Assembly (NCBI GenBank): GCA_016928975.1
Contig: JAFGJR010000041.1
Span: forward strand, 1-62,753
DNA length: 62,753 nt
Direction: 5' to 3'
Source: Sedimentisphaerales bacterium
GTDB taxonomy: Bacteria; Planctomycetota; Phycisphaerae; Sedimentisphaerales; SG8-4
Shown here: piece by piece, positions 15,042 through 23,498 of the stretch
Position numbering within the stretch: the first letter of the stretch is position 1
How the letters are laid out: every line of letters starts with the position of its first letter
The notes under the pieces: model-generated
Told to the model about the DNA's origin: nothing
The model's database searches: none
Seen by the model: the letters and a program-made list of their open reading frames with translations, nothing else
Program-made: the position numbers and the translations under genes

Positions 15042-17756
15042 TCAGAACTGGACGCGGATCTCGCAGGGCTGATCCAGTGTGATCGCGAGCAGCCTCTGGG
15101 CGGCGTTGAAGTTGACCGTCGCCTGGCTGGCAGCGGGTCGCGCGGAGACCGGACCGACGACGATCTGCGCCGTCGTGACGGCGGCGGGCTTCTCATCCAC
15201 GCCGGCGATCAGGACGTAGTATGGGCCCTTGCCCCAGCCATCGACGGTGAACGTCGCCGACTCCCGCGTCTCGCGGAGGTCGCGGATCGCGCAGGGCGCG
15301 TGCAGGAACCACTCCCCGGCCGCCAGCTTCCTCACATCGTACAGCCGGCTCAAGTCGAACAGCTCGGGGACGTGGGCCTGGACGGTACCGGGATTGATGG
15401 CCGGGCCGTCGCGGAGCTGCGGCCGCAGCTCGAAGACATCCGGCAGCAAGCCCTGTCGCTTCGCATCGGTGGTCGGCCAGGTCATCTCCAAACCGGCGGC
15501 GGTGATGCCCCTGGCGATTCTGTCCCAGGGACCGTCCTTGTCATATTGACTCAGCAGATGCAGAGCGGAAGCGTAGACCAGGCCGCACCATTGAACGGGC
15601 CGGCCGAACCAGGAGGGCGCCCGCCAGTTCGTCGCACCGAGGACCGCGATCGTCGCGTATGGGCCGATCTTGCCCTCCGTCGGATTGACAAGGTACACGA
15701 ACGGCACGCCGGTCCACGCCCAGTAGCGAGCCTGCTCCAGGTAGTCCTGTCTGCCCGCGATGAGATAGCCAAGCGTGTACGCTTTGACCATGTGGGCGGA
15801 GGCAAGGATATCCGGCGTGTGCAGAGGCACTTCCCACGTCTGCGCCCCGCGAGGCACGCTGTTTGCATAGAGCAGCGTCTGCTTGTCGAGCAGCGCCAGA
15901 CCCTGGGCGATCAACTGTGGGTCCGCCGACATCGTCGCTGCCTCCAGGATTCGCGCGACGTCCGCGCCGGCCAGCCCGTTGGCATGCTGGACGGAGTGCG
16001 TTTTGCCGTAATCGGTATTGCCGGGCCGGTATCGCTTGATTCCTTTCTCGTCGAAATGCCTGAGCAGCTCGAATGCCTCCTGTTGGCGCTGCCGGACGTA
16101 CGGGTAGACGCCACCGAAGACGAACGGAGCCGTCGGTGTCCGCGTGTGCGAGACGGTGCTCATGTACGGCTGGCCCTGCGGCATCTTCGTCACGCCCAGG
16201 TCGCGAGCCTTGCTGAGTCGGCGCGCCAGCTCCCGGTCGCGCGTCTGGTTCACCAGCCAGTCTATATACATGAGCGCGTCGCCGGCGGGACCGGCCTTGA
16301 AGCTCTCGCCCCATACTGCGTGCCGGAAGATCCCCCCCTCGTTGATCGCCGAATCCAGCCAGCCGTGCGCCAACAGCGTCACGGCGGCATCGAGGCCGCC
16401 TGCGAAGGCAGGCGTTGCCGGCAGGCCCCGCAAGTCCACGTACTTCTGCACGGCCGGGACAACGCTCGCACCCTTGCCGCCGATGAGAATCGCCTGTATG
16501 CGGATCGGCTCGTTCGCCCGAATCCGCAATGGCGTGTGCGCAGCCAGCTCATTCTCCAACCGCGCCTCCCCTACCGCCGGACCCGTCAGCGCCATCACGT
16601 GCGCACCGGAGCCGTATGTCCGGTCCGGCGAATCGAACACCGGCTCGACGGCATTCGACGGCTCCCACACGAGCCCGACATATCGACCGTCATACACGAT
16701 TGCCATCAGCGGCCATGTGACCTTCATCGGGTCCGGCGCCCGGCGGACATGCTCGGCGGTCGTGACATCCGCCTCGCTGCTGCTGGGCTCATCATCGAGG
16801 TACTCCAGCCCCGCGAAGAGACCCTGTGTCTTTCGCTCGCCAAACGCCTCCAGGCCGGGAAACAGCGTCAGCCAGGGCAGATAAACGACGCCCCGGTCCT
16901 GGTCCACGACGAACTCGCACTCGACAAGGATCGACCCGGCGACGGAGCCCGATCGGAACCGCCGGGTTGCCTGCCATGTCGCCCCGCCGCGGTCTCTCAC
17001 GACCGCCCGGCACGAGCCCGCAGCAGGCGAGAATTCCGCTTCGCTCAAATCAAGCCACTGCGATGAATCGTCGAACACGACGCCGATTCGCTCCGCCTGA
17101 TATCCCGAGGCGATCTCCTCGTCGTCGATCTTGACGACAAAGCCGCCCCAGTTCCGCCCGTAGTGCTGGACGACCAAGTCACCGGACGTCATGGACACCG
17201 GCTCCACATCACCCTGGCGAGGCCGAACGGGCCTGGCCCAGTGCGGCGGCGCGACCGGCGAGAGGACCTCGACCTCGATGGAGCTTACCCCAATCCGCCC
17301 CTCGCCGGCGGCCGGGTCCAGGCGAAACCGGGTGCCTGCCCCAAGCGGCTCGGGAATGACCAGCAGATGCTCGTGCCATTGGCCGTCGTTATTGACGGTG
17401 AATCGGACGGAGTGCCCGGCCGTGAATGTGCGGCCATAAAAGAGCTCGCCGCTCGTATCAGCATTGGACTTCATCCGCACCCGCACGCGCACGGTTCCTT
17501 CACCCGGAAGATCAACCCCCGGCCCTTCCAGCCAGGGATCGTTGCCGGTGGACTGAAACGTCAGCCCTTCCTCTGAAACCACCAGCCCCTCCGTGAACTT
17601 GTTGCCCTGCCAGCCCTGCCAGCCTCTCGTGAAATCCCACGCCGCAACTGTCTTGCCGCAAACCGCGGAAGCCGCCGCAAGCAAAAACAGGACGACGGTA
17701 AGGACACAAGGTTTTGCATCTGGGCTCTTGAAGGTCGCGTGTGCCTCAGTTGCCAT
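15042..17756 (-). CDS. Large secreted protein of unknown function, possible glycan-active toroid
   Basis: The 904-residue protein has a signal peptide (hydrophobic core VLTVVLFLLAAASAV). GGGAGGT before the ATG at 17756 decides the start over an upstream one. The first 180 residues look like a beta-sandwich carbohydrate-binding module (AAWDFTRGWQGWQGN). The middle (about 520-760) is helical, with repeated aromatic and acidic motifs (YIDWLVNQTRD, GNTDYGKTHSVQHANGLAGAD), reminiscent of an alpha/alpha toroid glycosidase or lyase. I do not recognise a named family. It ends in a small beta domain. It stands alone between divergently and convergently placed genes. Confidence 0.65.
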   Translation of the reverse strand: MATEAHATFKSPDAKPCVLTVVLFLLAAASAVCGKTVAAWDFTRGWQGWQGNKFTEGLVVSEEGLTFQSTGNDPWLEGPGVDLPGEGTVRVRVRMKSNADTSGELFYGRTFTAGHSVRFTVNNDGQWHEHLLVIPEPLGAGTRFRLDPAAGEGRIGVSSIEVEVLSPVAPPHWARPVRPRQGDVEPVSMTSGDLVVQHYGRNWGGFVVKIDDEEIASGYQAERIGVVFDDSSQWLDLSEAEFSPAAGSCRAVVRDRGGATWQATRRFRSGSVAGSILVECEFVVDQDRGVVYLPWLTLFPGLEAFGERKTQGLFAGLEYLDDEPSSSEADVTTAEHVRRAPDPMKVTWPLMAIVYDGRYVGLVWEPSNAVEPVFDSPDRTYGSGAHVMALTGPAVGEARLENELAAHTPLRIRANEPIRIQAILIGGKGASVVPAVQKYVDLRGLPATPAFAGGLDAAVTLLAHGWLDSAINEGGIFRHAVWGESFKAGPAGDALMYIDWLVNQTRDRELARRLSKARDLGVTKMPQGQPYMSTVSHTRTPTAPFVFGGVYPYVRQRQQEAFELLRHFDEKGIKRYRPGNTDYGKTHSVQHANGLAGADVARILEAATMSADPQLIAQGLALLDKQTLLYANSVPRGAQTWEVPLHTPDILASAHMVKAYTLGYLIAGRQDYLEQARYWAWTGVPFVYLVNPTEGKIGPYATIAVLGATNWRAPSWFGRPVQWCGLVYASALHLLSQYDKDGPWDRIARGITAAGLEMTWPTTDAKRQGLLPDVFELRPQLRDGPAINPGTVQAHVPELFDLSRLYDVRKLAAGEWFLHAPCAIRDLRETRESATFTVDGWGKGPYYVLIAGVDEKPAAVTTAQIVVGPVSARPAASQATVNFNAAQRLLAITLDQPCEIRVQF

Positions 17757-17837
17757 TCGAAAAGACCTCCCATTGCATCGGGTGTTTTCTTCTGTCATTC
17801 ACGATGCGGGCTCATGCAGACCCGGCCTGCGAAGTAG

Positions 17838-17843
17838 TATAAT
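17838..17843 (+). promoter_or_regulatory. TATAAT box directly before queG
   Basis: A perfect TATAAT ends 7 nt before the ATG at 17851, which puts the likely transcription start on the initiation codon. The same layout is seen before coaD. No good -35 hexamer was found 17 bp upstream (TGCAGA), so the call rests mainly on the -10 box. Confidence 0.45.
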
Positions 17844-17850
17844 GGCCGCT

Positions 17851-18828
17851 ATGGGTCTCGAACAGGAGATTAAAGACAAGGGGCGAGAGCTGGGTTTTGA
17901 CGCGGTAGGCATCACCGACGCCTCGCCCATCGGCCGCGAGCACGCGGAGCCTCTTGAGGAATGGTTGCGACGAGGCTATGCCGGCCCGATGGACTACATG
18001 CACCGGAACCTGGAAAAGAGAATCGATCCCGCCCGCCTCCGCAAGGGCGCCCAATCCGTAATCGTCGTCGCACTGAACTACAAGATTGCGGAATCAACAC
18101 CGCAGGATGAAATGGTGGGCATAGCCCACCCCACGAGTCCGCAATCTGCAATCCGAAATCCGGAATCCACAATGGGCAAGGTTGCCGCCTACGCCCAATA
18201 CGAGGACTACCACCCGTTCATGAAGTCGCTCCTGCGGGAGTTGGCGAGCTTTGTGAGCGTGCGAGTCGGCCGGCCGGACCGATACAAGATCTGCGTGGAC
18301 TCGACCCCACTGATCGAGAAGGCTTTGGCCGTCCGAGCGGGACTGGGCTTCGTCGGCCGCAACCACCTGCTGATCCATCCACAGCTCGGCCCCCAGGTCT
18401 TGCTTGGCGAACTCGTCACCACAGTGCCCATCCAACCGGACGAACCCGCCGGCGGCACATGCCACGACTGCGACCGCTGTATCAAGGCCTGTCCCACAGG
18501 GGCATTGCGACCCGACGGCTTTCTCGACGCCAGGCGGTGCATCAGTTGCCTGACGCAATACCCTTCGAAGGAAGGCCCCGCGCCGGATACTCACGGCTGG
18601 CTCTTCGGCTGTGACGAGTGTCTCCGGGCCTGTCCCTTCCACGACCAGGCTCCGCCCCGCGCCAACCGCCAATTCAAGTTCCACCCCGACGGGGCAAGTC
18701 TGGACCTCCCCGAAGTCCTGGGCTGGGACGCGCAGACCTTCGACTCCAGATTCGCCGACTCGCCCATCCATCGCCTGGGCCTCGTTCGCCTCCAGCAGAC
18801 CGCTCAAGCCTGCCTGGCCGGCACGTAG
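17851..18828 (+). CDS. queG: Epoxyqueuosine reductase
   Basis: QueG is a cobalamin and 4Fe-4S enzyme that reduces epoxyqueuosine to queuosine in tRNA. The sequence shows DAVGITDASPIGREHA at the N-terminus, the core ICVDSTPLIEKALAVRAGLGFVGRN, and two ferredoxin-type clusters, CHDCDRCIKACPTGAL and CISCLTQ...CDECLRACPFH. The ATG at 17851 or 17842 is possible; the first is chosen because a TATAAT ends 7 nt upstream, as in a leaderless mRNA. Residues about 81-108 (between VVALNYK and GKVAAYAQYEDYH) are an extra block encoded by a repeat (CAATCTGCAATCCG-like words) where the family is short. The protein is 325 residues. Confidence 0.93.
   Translation: MGLEQEIKDKGRELGFDAVGITDASPIGREHAEPLEEWLRRGYAGPMDYMHRNLEKRIDPARLRKGAQSVIVVALNYKIAESTPQDEMVGIAHPTSPQSAIRNPESTMGKVAAYAQYEDYHPFMKSLLRELASFVSVRVGRPDRYKICVDSTPLIEKALAVRAGLGFVGRNHLLIHPQLGPQVLLGELVTTVPIQPDEPAGGTCHDCDRCIKACPTGALRPDGFLDARRCISCLTQYPSKEGPAPDTHGWLFGCDECLRACPFHDQAPPRANRQFKFHPDGASLDLPEVLGWDAQTFDSRFADSPIHRLGLVRLQQTAQACLAGT
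18105..18170. repeat. In-frame repeat inserted inside queG (class A)
   Basis: The segment holds a small GGTGGGCATAGCCCACC palindrome followed by GCAATCTGCAATCCGAAATC and CGGAATCC units, the complement of the GGATTGC units in kdsB. It adds about 22-28 residues in frame just before the conserved AxYAxxxDYH motif of QueG. Confidence 0.7.
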
Positions 18829-18893
18829 AGAGCCGGGAAGACGGCAGGGGGTGCACGACAAGGAAGTCGCAGATGGTCAGCAGGCTGCTCCGA

Positions 18894-18988
18894 TGTCATT
18901 CCTGCACTGCAAAGGTGTTGTATGTTGTCAAAGCAGGAATCCACCTGTGCCACGGCCTTCCTGGACCCCTGCTTTCGCAGGGGTGACA
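18894..18988. repeat. Palindromic element related to the GIY-YIG element, copy 1 (no ORF)
   Basis: The left end reads TGTCATTCCTGCACTGCAAA, with a second half-site AAAGCAGGAATCCACC. The right end reads CCTGGACCCCTGCTTTCGCAGGGGTGACA. The TGTCA/TGACA termini and the hairpin-TCCA arrangement are the same as at 39807-39908 and 41072-41433, but the interior is only about 30 bp and carries no gene. Confidence 0.65.
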
Positions 18989-19081
18989 CGAGCGACACCA
19001 CGCTGCGCCCATCTCGCTGGAAGCTCGAAGGCACGCTCTGCCAGAATCCTGTCGCACACGCGCGGCAGGCATCGATGCGAG

Positions 19082-19109
19082 TTGCGGATTGCGCCCGGGG
19101 GTGTATAAT
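19082..19109 (+). promoter_or_regulatory. coaD promoter, leaderless layout
   Basis: TTGCGG at 19082-19087 and a perfect TATAAT at 19104-19109 are 16 bp apart. The coaD ATG begins 7 nt after the -10 box, so the transcript probably begins at or within a base or two of the start codon. The -35 lies in a GTTGCGGATTGC stretch that resembles the class-A repeat. Confidence 0.6.
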
Positions 19110-19115
19110 AGGGAC

Positions 19116-19640
19116 ATGGAGCACAGATTCGTCAGAGCGATATTTCCAGGTTCGTTTGACCCGATCACGAACGGACATCTGGACGTGGTCAAGCGTGCGA
19201 TGCGGCTGTTCGACGAGCTGATCATCGCCGTCGGACGCAGCCCGATCAAGAACCAGCTCTTCGCACCCGAGGAGCGGGTCGAGATGATCGCGGAGCTGAT
19301 CGCCGGCCTGCCGGGCGTGCTCGTGGAGAGCTTCGAGGGCCTGACGGTGGAGTATGCCGCGAAGAGGAAGGCCGATGTGATCCTTCGCGGCCTGCGAAGC
19401 CTCACCGACGTCCAGTACGAGTTTCAGCTCGCCATGACCAACCGGGCGGTGGCGGGGATCGAGACGGTCTTCATCATGACCAGCGAGCAGTACGGCTTCA
19501 CCAGCTCGACACTGATCCGCGAGGTGGCCTCGCTGGGCGGTGACCTGTCGAACCTGATCCCGCCGAACGTGCACAAGCGCCTGGCGGACCGCTTCAGCAA
19601 GCTCGGCAAACGCCCGGTCGCGGACGGATTGCAGGTCTGA
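19116..19640 (+). CDS. coaD: Phosphopantetheine adenylyltransferase
   Basis: CoaD transfers AMP from ATP to 4'-phosphopantetheine, the penultimate step of coenzyme A synthesis. The nucleotidyltransferase motif PGSFDPITNGHLD and the late TSSTLIREVA are exactly as in the family, as are AVGRSPIKN and LRGLRSLTDVQYEFQLA. It is 174 residues, slightly longer than the usual 160 because of a basic tail. The ATG at 19116 is chosen because it begins the family-typical sequence and lies 7 nt after TATAAT. There is no Shine-Dalgarno site, which agrees with leaderless translation. Confidence 0.96.
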   Translation: MEHRFVRAIFPGSFDPITNGHLDVVKRAMRLFDELIIAVGRSPIKNQLFAPEERVEMIAELIAGLPGVLVESFEGLTVEYAAKRKADVILRGLRSLTDVQYEFQLAMTNRAVAGIETVFIMTSEQYGFTSSTLIREVASLGGDLSNLIPPNVHKRLADRFSKLGKRPVADGLQV

Positions 19641-19735
19641 TCGCGAGCGACGACCCAGCGCCACGCGCGACGCGGCGACAGTCAGCCCATCGACCATGTG
19701 TTTGTGAGAATAGACTTTCAGACAACGTCGCCGAC

Positions 19736-19924
19736 ATGACGGTTCGGAGGAATTCCTGCGCCAAGTGGCTCACCAAGCGCACTGCACTGCGTCTCGCCGT
19801 GGACGTGATCGACTACTTCAGGCGACTCTCCAAGGGACCCGGGATTCCCTACCAGCAACTGATCACTCTCTACATCCGCGAGTGTGTTCATGGCGACACG
19901 ATACCAACGCTCCGGGGCTCATGA
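19736..19924 (+). CDS. Orphan BrnA/CopG-like antitoxin ORF, possibly degenerate
   Basis: The last 40 residues (TALRLAVDVIDYFRRLSKG, then PGIPYQQLITLYIREC) match the ribbon-helix-helix pattern of BrnA-type antitoxins, which have a beta-strand with alternating residues, then a helix and an IPYQxLIxxYLRxC-like end. The N-terminal 15 residues do not fit well and there is no clear ribosome-binding site. No BrnT or other toxin gene is adjacent. It is either a short orphan antitoxin or a relic. Confidence 0.4.
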   Translation: MTVRRNSCAKWLTKRTALRLAVDVIDYFRRLSKGPGIPYQQLITLYIRECVHGDTIPTLRGS

Positions 19925-19993
19925 TATGGAGATAAGGAGGCCCCCGGCGCCTGCCCCTAGCCCCCCCACGTGTCGATGCGTCTACAGTCAACT

Positions 19994-21136
19994 CTACTCC
20001 ACACGGCGGATTCCGTAGTTACTACCCCCAGCCTTGCGCAGTTGGATCTCAGCACCAACCCGGCGCTGCGTCCTCTGACTCTCACCAGCTTCAACTGGGT
20101 CGCCCTGGTAGGTGGCATCAGGCTCATTCCCGAAAACAAAATAGAGACCGTAGTTGTAGCCGTACGGCACGCGAATACCATTAGTACTCTCAGGAGGGAC
20201 TATTAGGTTTCTGGCACAAACGATAGTGGTACCAGTGAAGAGGCCGACGGCGGGCACCGCCGGGAATCCACGGATTGCGGCCAGGACAGCCGATTCGGTT
20301 GGATTCTTGATTCTAATTATAAAATCACCTTCAAGTTCCTTTATGTCCTGTTTAGCCTGTCGCGACAAATGCCTGCGCATGGAACTCGTAAGATCGGTCA
20401 CATGGTAAGCCTGTCCGTCTTTGGTGACGAGCTTGGGCTGTGGCAGTGGCAAGTCATTTGGCTCAGCACGATTACGACTCTGGGGCCACTCCAATCCTCT
20501 TTCGACCGCCAATTTCTTGAGCGCGAGTGTGGCGTCAGCTCCAGCGATATGGTATCTGGCTAAGAGCTCGATTCCGCCCCAGTCGACATCCTTTGGCCAC
20601 CAATTGTCTCCGAGTGAGAGTGCGTTACCAAGAACTGTGTTGTCGTAGCGGTCTCTGATGTGAGCATTAGCGCCACTGCTAAGCAATTGTCCGACTATCT
20701 CCCAGTTCTTTCCCGAGGCGACCAAATGCAATGCAGTCTGCCCCTTATGGTTCGTAGCGTTGACGCTCGCACCCTGTTGTAGTAGGAGACTAACAACTTC
20801 AAGATCGCCTTTCCTTGATGCATGATGGAGAGCCGTCTCACCATTCATATCTGTGGCATTCACATCTGCTCCGTTGTCAACAAGAAACTCAACAATTGTA
20901 AAATGCCCGTGGTGTATGGCACGTTGCAGCGCCATACCTCCGCCAGATTCGCTTGTGGCGAGTTCGGGCCTGGTTTTCACGATCGATCTTACCTCCTCCA
21001 TTCTCCCTTGCTCTGCAGCCGCGCAGAGCTTCCGGGCCATAGTCAATCGGTCGGTTCCGCCTGCACATCCCGCGACCACGAGAGTGCACAGAGTCAGAAC
21101 AAGGACACAGGCTAGTCTTGCACGAGAGAACATCAT
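19994..21136 (-). CDS. Ankyrin-repeat lipoprotein
   Basis: The 380-residue product has a signal peptide with the lipobox VVAGC, so it is predicted to be lipid-anchored. Residues about 35-180 contain four ankyrin repeats (GMALQRAIHHGHFTIVEFL, GETALHHASRKGDLEVVSL, GQTALHLVASG and a diverged fourth). The C-terminal 180 residues have no recognised domain (IKELEGDFIIRIKNPTESAV). AAAGGACG stands before two adjacent ATG codons (21136 and 21133). The gene is more AT-rich than its neighbours and stands alone, suggesting acquisition (inference). It probably mediates protein-protein contacts in the envelope. Confidence 0.8.
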   Translation of the reverse strand: MMFSRARLACVLVLTLCTLVVAGCAGGTDRLTMARKLCAAAEQGRMEEVRSIVKTRPELATSESGGGMALQRAIHHGHFTIVEFLVDNGADVNATDMNGETALHHASRKGDLEVVSLLLQQGASVNATNHKGQTALHLVASGKNWEIVGQLLSSGANAHIRDRYDNTVLGNALSLGDNWWPKDVDWGGIELLARYHIAGADATLALKKLAVERGLEWPQSRNRAEPNDLPLPQPKLVTKDGQAYHVTDLTSSMRRHLSRQAKQDIKELEGDFIIRIKNPTESAVLAAIRGFPAVPAVGLFTGTTIVCARNLIVPPESTNGIRVPYGYNYGLYFVFGNEPDATYQGDPVEAGESQRTQRRVGAEIQLRKAGGSNYGIRRVE

Positions 21137-21608
21137 TCGTCCTTTCGAATGTCCCGACCGGCGTGACTCACGCGACGCTCATCCAGCAACATCGCCGGCC
21201 TCCTAGCCTGTCAGTATGCCACTCCCCCCGCGCAATTCCAGTCCAAAATGCTCACCTGCCGGCAGCCAACTCGGATCGTGACGGAATCGCCATTCACGGG
21301 GCCGGGGACAAACACCGATTGTTCGCAGAGTCACGCGTGATAACGACCGGCTGTGACGGTCACTTCTTTCATTTTGCGTTGGCCACCTGCGCTGCCTGGC
21401 GCGGGGCGGCGTTCAGAATGCCGGAATAAGCCACCTGCCCCCCGATGGGTGACAGTCACGGCGCTGGCACTTCTGCTTTCGTCGGGTTGTCTCCTCCTAC
21501 ACCCGGTCACATCGGTGCGGCCCTCGGGGGAGTATTCGCGAAACGCTGTATCCGATCCAGGATCGCTCGGTACAGGCGACGCGGCAACGTCACGAAGAAT
21601 CGAGTAGA
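21137..21608. other. Gap without a convincing gene
   Basis: Short open frames occur on both strands, but none has a family signature, a clear ribosome-binding site or a codon pattern to support it. An 84-codon plus-strand frame (21353-21607) has a hydrophobic SSGCLLL run and is the only candidate; I do not call it. Confidence 0.4.
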
Positions 21609-23039
21609 TCATGGTGTACTCCAGCGGATATCCTTCGTGTGCTCGCCGATTTGCGTGCGACGGGCGCCTTGCGTCAGCTTCTTGCCGAGGACCGAGACGT
21701 TTTCGAAGGTCACGTTCTGCACGCTGTGTTCGGCGTCGGCGCCCTGGACCTGCACGAGGTACTCGCCGGGGCCGCCTTCCAGCGTCACGTTGCGAAACCG
21801 CACGTTCTGGATGAAGCCGGGGACTTTCTTGCGCATGTACTGATTCACCACGGGTCGCAGGCGGATGAGCTCCCGCTGGCCCTCGCCGTGAATGCGGATG
21901 TCCTCGGCGGTGATGTCCTCCAAATGCATATCCTCACCCGGCTCGAACAGGAACGCGGTCATCGTGAAGTGGATGATGTCGAGGTTTCGCAGCGTCACCT
22001 GGCGCATGAACTGGGCGCGGCTCTCGTGCCCGAGCAGGAAAATGCGCGCCCGGTCGCACCAGAGGGTGGAATTCTCCACTGTGATCCGTTCCACGTCGCT
22101 GTTGGCGCCGCTGAAATCGAGCCCCTTGAGTGCGACGCAATCGTCATCGCTGCGGATGAAGCAGTCGGTGATCAGCACATCCTGCGAGTTGCACGGGTTG
22201 ATGCCGTCGTCGTTCTGGACGCGGGAGTTGCAGAGCTTGACGTTGCGGATCGTCACGCGCCGGCTGTTCCTGGGCACGATGGTCCAGTGGGAGGAGCCGC
22301 GAAGCGTGACGCCGTTGACTTCCACGTCGCTGCTGTTGCGAATCGCGATCAGGTTGCCGACGGGTCCTTTGCGCCATTCCCAATCGGATCCATCCAGAAT
22401 ACCGCGGCCCAGAATCCGGATGTTCGAGCCCTCCGCGAGCACCTCGGCTTTGACGACTGTGCCGCCGGCCAGGTAGAGGGTCTGACCGCTCTTGAGCAGG
22501 ATCTTCTCCGGCTTGTGCACGCCGGGACCGAAGTAGACGACATCTGGATCGGTCTGCTTTGGCGCATTCGTCTCCAGCGGATTGGCGAAGAGCAGCAGGG
22601 GGCCTTTCCTGCCGTCGGGCTCCACGCTGATCTTGCACGGCCGGTCCATCGCCAGCGTGAGCGTGTGCTCGTCCTCAATGGTCATTCGGACGTTGGCTCT
22701 TTGCGGACGAATGATCGTGTTGCGCAATGAACGCGGCGACGTGATGCGCACTATCACCGGTCCCGATATATCGAAGTTGGCGAACGAATACGGGCCGCCG
22801 TAGTCATACTCCTTGTCCGCAAACGGCGGATCGAGGACCCGGGCCCTATACACGTCCACGTTCTGTCCTTCCGCCTGCACCTGGTACTCCGTCGAGAGCG
22901 CCTCCCCCGCCGGGGCGGGATACGTGACCGCCTTGCCGCCGTCGGCCGCAACTGCTCGACCCTGAGCGGACACGACCAGCATCATCGTCACGACCATCAG
23001 CGTAATGACGCGACCTGCGTTGTTCAAAGCCGTCTTCAT
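21609..23039 (-). CDS. Glycoside hydrolase family 28-like (polygalacturonase fold) secreted enzyme
   Basis: The 476-residue protein has a signal peptide (VITLMVVTMMLVVSAQGRAVA) and an AGGAGG site before the ATG at 23039. An N-terminal beta domain (about 30-150) precedes a right-handed beta-helix. In this, NDDGINP, SDDDCVALKG and LLGHES occupy the places of the Asp, paired-Asp and Gly-His catalytic motifs of GH28. Repeated VTLRN, VTIRN and ITVENS strands mark the helix coils. GH28 enzymes cleave galacturonan or rhamnogalacturonan. The exact substrate is unknown, and the family's usual last Arg-Lys motif is not obvious. Confidence 0.82.
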   Translation of the reverse strand: MKTALNNAGRVITLMVVTMMLVVSAQGRAVAADGGKAVTYPAPAGEALSTEYQVQAEGQNVDVYRARVLDPPFADKEYDYGGPYSFANFDISGPVIVRITSPRSLRNTIIRPQRANVRMTIEDEHTLTLAMDRPCKISVEPDGRKGPLLLFANPLETNAPKQTDPDVVYFGPGVHKPEKILLKSGQTLYLAGGTVVKAEVLAEGSNIRILGRGILDGSDWEWRKGPVGNLIAIRNSSDVEVNGVTLRGSSHWTIVPRNSRRVTIRNVKLCNSRVQNDDGINPCNSQDVLITDCFIRSDDDCVALKGLDFSGANSDVERITVENSTLWCDRARIFLLGHESRAQFMRQVTLRNLDIIHFTMTAFLFEPGEDMHLEDITAEDIRIHGEGQRELIRLRPVVNQYMRKKVPGFIQNVRFRNVTLEGGPGEYLVQVQGADAEHSVQNVTFENVSVLGKKLTQGARRTQIGEHTKDIRWSTP

Positions 23040-23498
23040 GGTGCCTCCTGTTCTTATCCAGGACCTCACGTGCATCTTCCACAGAATACTGTACCACGAA
23101 TTGCGAGGACCGCCAGTCTTACACAGGTCACGCCAACGCATCCGTGTTGACGACCGCCGGGCTGTGAAGGAGGCCGGTCAGCAAGCCAAGCGTCTCCATG
23201 AGCCGGCCCGGACGATGCGAGGGTTTGCGAGTTGGGACAAGGCCTTGGCCCACGCGTATCTCTCGCACTACCCGCGGGGTACGGAGGGCCTCTGTGATCT
23301 GGGAAAGGTCATCCAACGCCACAACCGACCGCGAAATCGACGCGCCAGAATTCTGCCACAATTCTGGGGACGACCACGCACTTCTCACTTGCTTGCCCCT
23401 CTCGTCCTCGCCACAACATCGCCAGAAAGCCGCCCCGGATCAATCTGCGACGGATCAGGTCAGGTCCGAGGCAGCCCGGACGGACGTGGAGAAGCCTC
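23040..23498. other. Gap without a convincing gene
   Basis: This 459-bp gap lies between the divergent GH28-like and DUF2268 genes. It holds the ribosome-binding sites of both, and otherwise I see no gene, strong hairpin or clear promoter in it. Confidence 0.4.

Noticed and set aside
21353..21607. A small lipoprotein-like ORF of 84 codons
   Set aside because: It has a hydrophobic SSGCLLL run but no signal peptide at the start, no ribosome-binding site and no family.
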